This document shows, piece by piece, positions 5,052 to 5,302 of a DNA stretch of 5,302 nucleotides. The notes beneath the pieces are model-generated. The model had not been told where the DNA came from. It made no database searches and saw nothing but the letters and a program-made list of their open reading frames with translations. The DNA comes from Ruminococcus sp. (GTDB lineage: Bacteria > Bacillota > Clostridia > Oscillospirales > Ruminococcaceae): assembly GCA_014799675.1 (NCBI GenBank), contig JAAVHM010000020.1, positions 12,501 to 17,802 of the forward strand, read 5' to 3'. A program made the position numbers and the translations under genes. The first letter of the stretch is position 1. Each line of letters opens with the position of its first letter.

Positions 5052-5302
5052 TGTTATTTTCCTCCTTTTCTGGTTCTTCATCAACAAGTCTGTCCTCGGG
5101 ACGTAACTCTGCGTTCTTAGACTTTGCCGCTTTTTTGGCGGCTTTCTTTTCTTCCTCGGCTTTGTATTTTTCCTCTGTCTCGGCAATAAGCTGCCTGAAC
5201 TCGTCGGTGTCCTTGTAGAAAACATACTCGCCGTCCATTTTTATTTTGTGCCGCATTGCGATTATTACCGCTATGGAAGCCACAACGCAGAGTCCCGCAA
5301 CA
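5035..5302 (-). CDS. C-terminal part of a membrane-anchored, charged-tail hypothetical protein (5' end cut by window)
   Basis: The frame stays open to the window edge, giving 88 visible residues. It begins with a hydrophobic stretch (VAGLCVVASIAVIIA) that reads as the end of a membrane helix, then MRHKIKMDGEYVFYKD and a long helix-forming Glu/Lys/Ala segment (about residues 40-65, with EEEKKAAKKAAKSK), ending in an acidic Asn-rich tail (KEENNNGENN). The positive residues just after the helix suggest the tail is cytoplasmic. Internal GTG/ATG codons exist near 5283 and 5256, but the hydrophobic run continuing to the edge favours a longer membrane protein. I do not recognise the family and give no function. 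Its last codons hold the folD ribosome binding site and overlap the folD start by 17 bases, so the two likely form an operon. Confidence 0.6.
   Translation of the reverse strand, partial: VAGLCVVASIAVIIAMRHKIKMDGEYVFYKDTDEFRQLIAETEEKYKAEEEKKAAKKAAKSKNAELRPEDRLVDEEPEKEENNNGENN
5060..5067 (-). promoter_or_regulatory. Ribosome binding site of folD inside the upstream gene
   Basis: AAGGAGGA on the minus strand, 8 bases before the ATG at 5051, fixes the folD start. It is within coding sequence of the upstream gene (its Lys-Glu-Glu codons), showing that translation of the two is interlocked. Confidence 0.85.

Noticed and set aside
5035..5225. A longer folD start (up to 5225) that would add a basic N-terminal extension of 58 residues
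   Set aside because: The extension is the shadow of the upstream gene's charged tail; FolD has its normal 284-residue length from 5051 with an ideal RBS there.
1..5302. CRISPR array, insertion sequence, tRNA or rRNA, toxin-antitoxin or defence island
   Set aside because: No regular direct repeats, transposase motifs, cloverleaf or rRNA segments, and every gene has a housekeeping or regulator explanation or is too incomplete to judge.

Overview
The window looks like a chromosomal segment from a low-to-mid GC Firmicute, most likely an anaerobic gut Clostridia of the Ruminococcaceae/Oscillospiraceae type. The reasons are a YlbJ-like sporulation membrane protein, strong AGGAGG-type ribosome binding sites, TATAAT -10 boxes, intrinsic terminators, and a small four-cysteine protein of a kind I associate with this group. 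This assignment is inference; there is no rRNA or marker gene to fix it.

Layout. Positions 1-861 (+) hold the C-terminal part of a YlbJ-like (nucleoside-recognition/Gate fold) membrane protein, cut by the left edge. It is followed on the same strand by a 69-residue four-cysteine protein (906-1115) that appears to have its own promoter. The rest is on the minus strand. At 1148-2749 is a class B penicillin-binding protein with a single N-terminal membrane anchor and an unusual KTS instead of KTG motif. At 2802-3305 and 3308-4132 is a two-gene cassette: an AraC-type regulator with a GyrI-like effector domain, and a stand-alone GyrI-like protein whose start lies 2 bases after the regulator's stop. 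At 4197-5051 is folD. At 5035-5302 is the C-terminal end of a membrane-anchored, Lys/Glu/Ala-rich protein that overlaps the folD start.

The genes are packed tightly and the junctions carry most of the interest. The convergent small-protein and PBP genes share one terminator, and the right stem arm of that terminator is exactly the last four codons of the PBP. The terminator behind the GyrI gene contains the ribosome binding site of the PBP and ends at its TTG start codon. The AraC regulator has a -10 box and ribosome binding site framed by an imperfect inverted repeat.

Functionally this is mostly ordinary core and accessory material: one-carbon metabolism (folD), peptidoglycan synthesis (PBP), probable sporulation (ylbJ-like), and a small-molecule-responsive regulator with a paralogous binding partner. 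I saw no CRISPR array, insertion sequence, tRNA, rRNA, phage gene or recognisable defence system. I do not think the window holds a clearly new large system. The best leads are the AraC/GyrI pair, the four-cysteine protein, the KTS variant PBP and the terminator/start overlap. No stretch over 300 bases lacks a gene; the longest gap is the 64-base folD-araC spacer.
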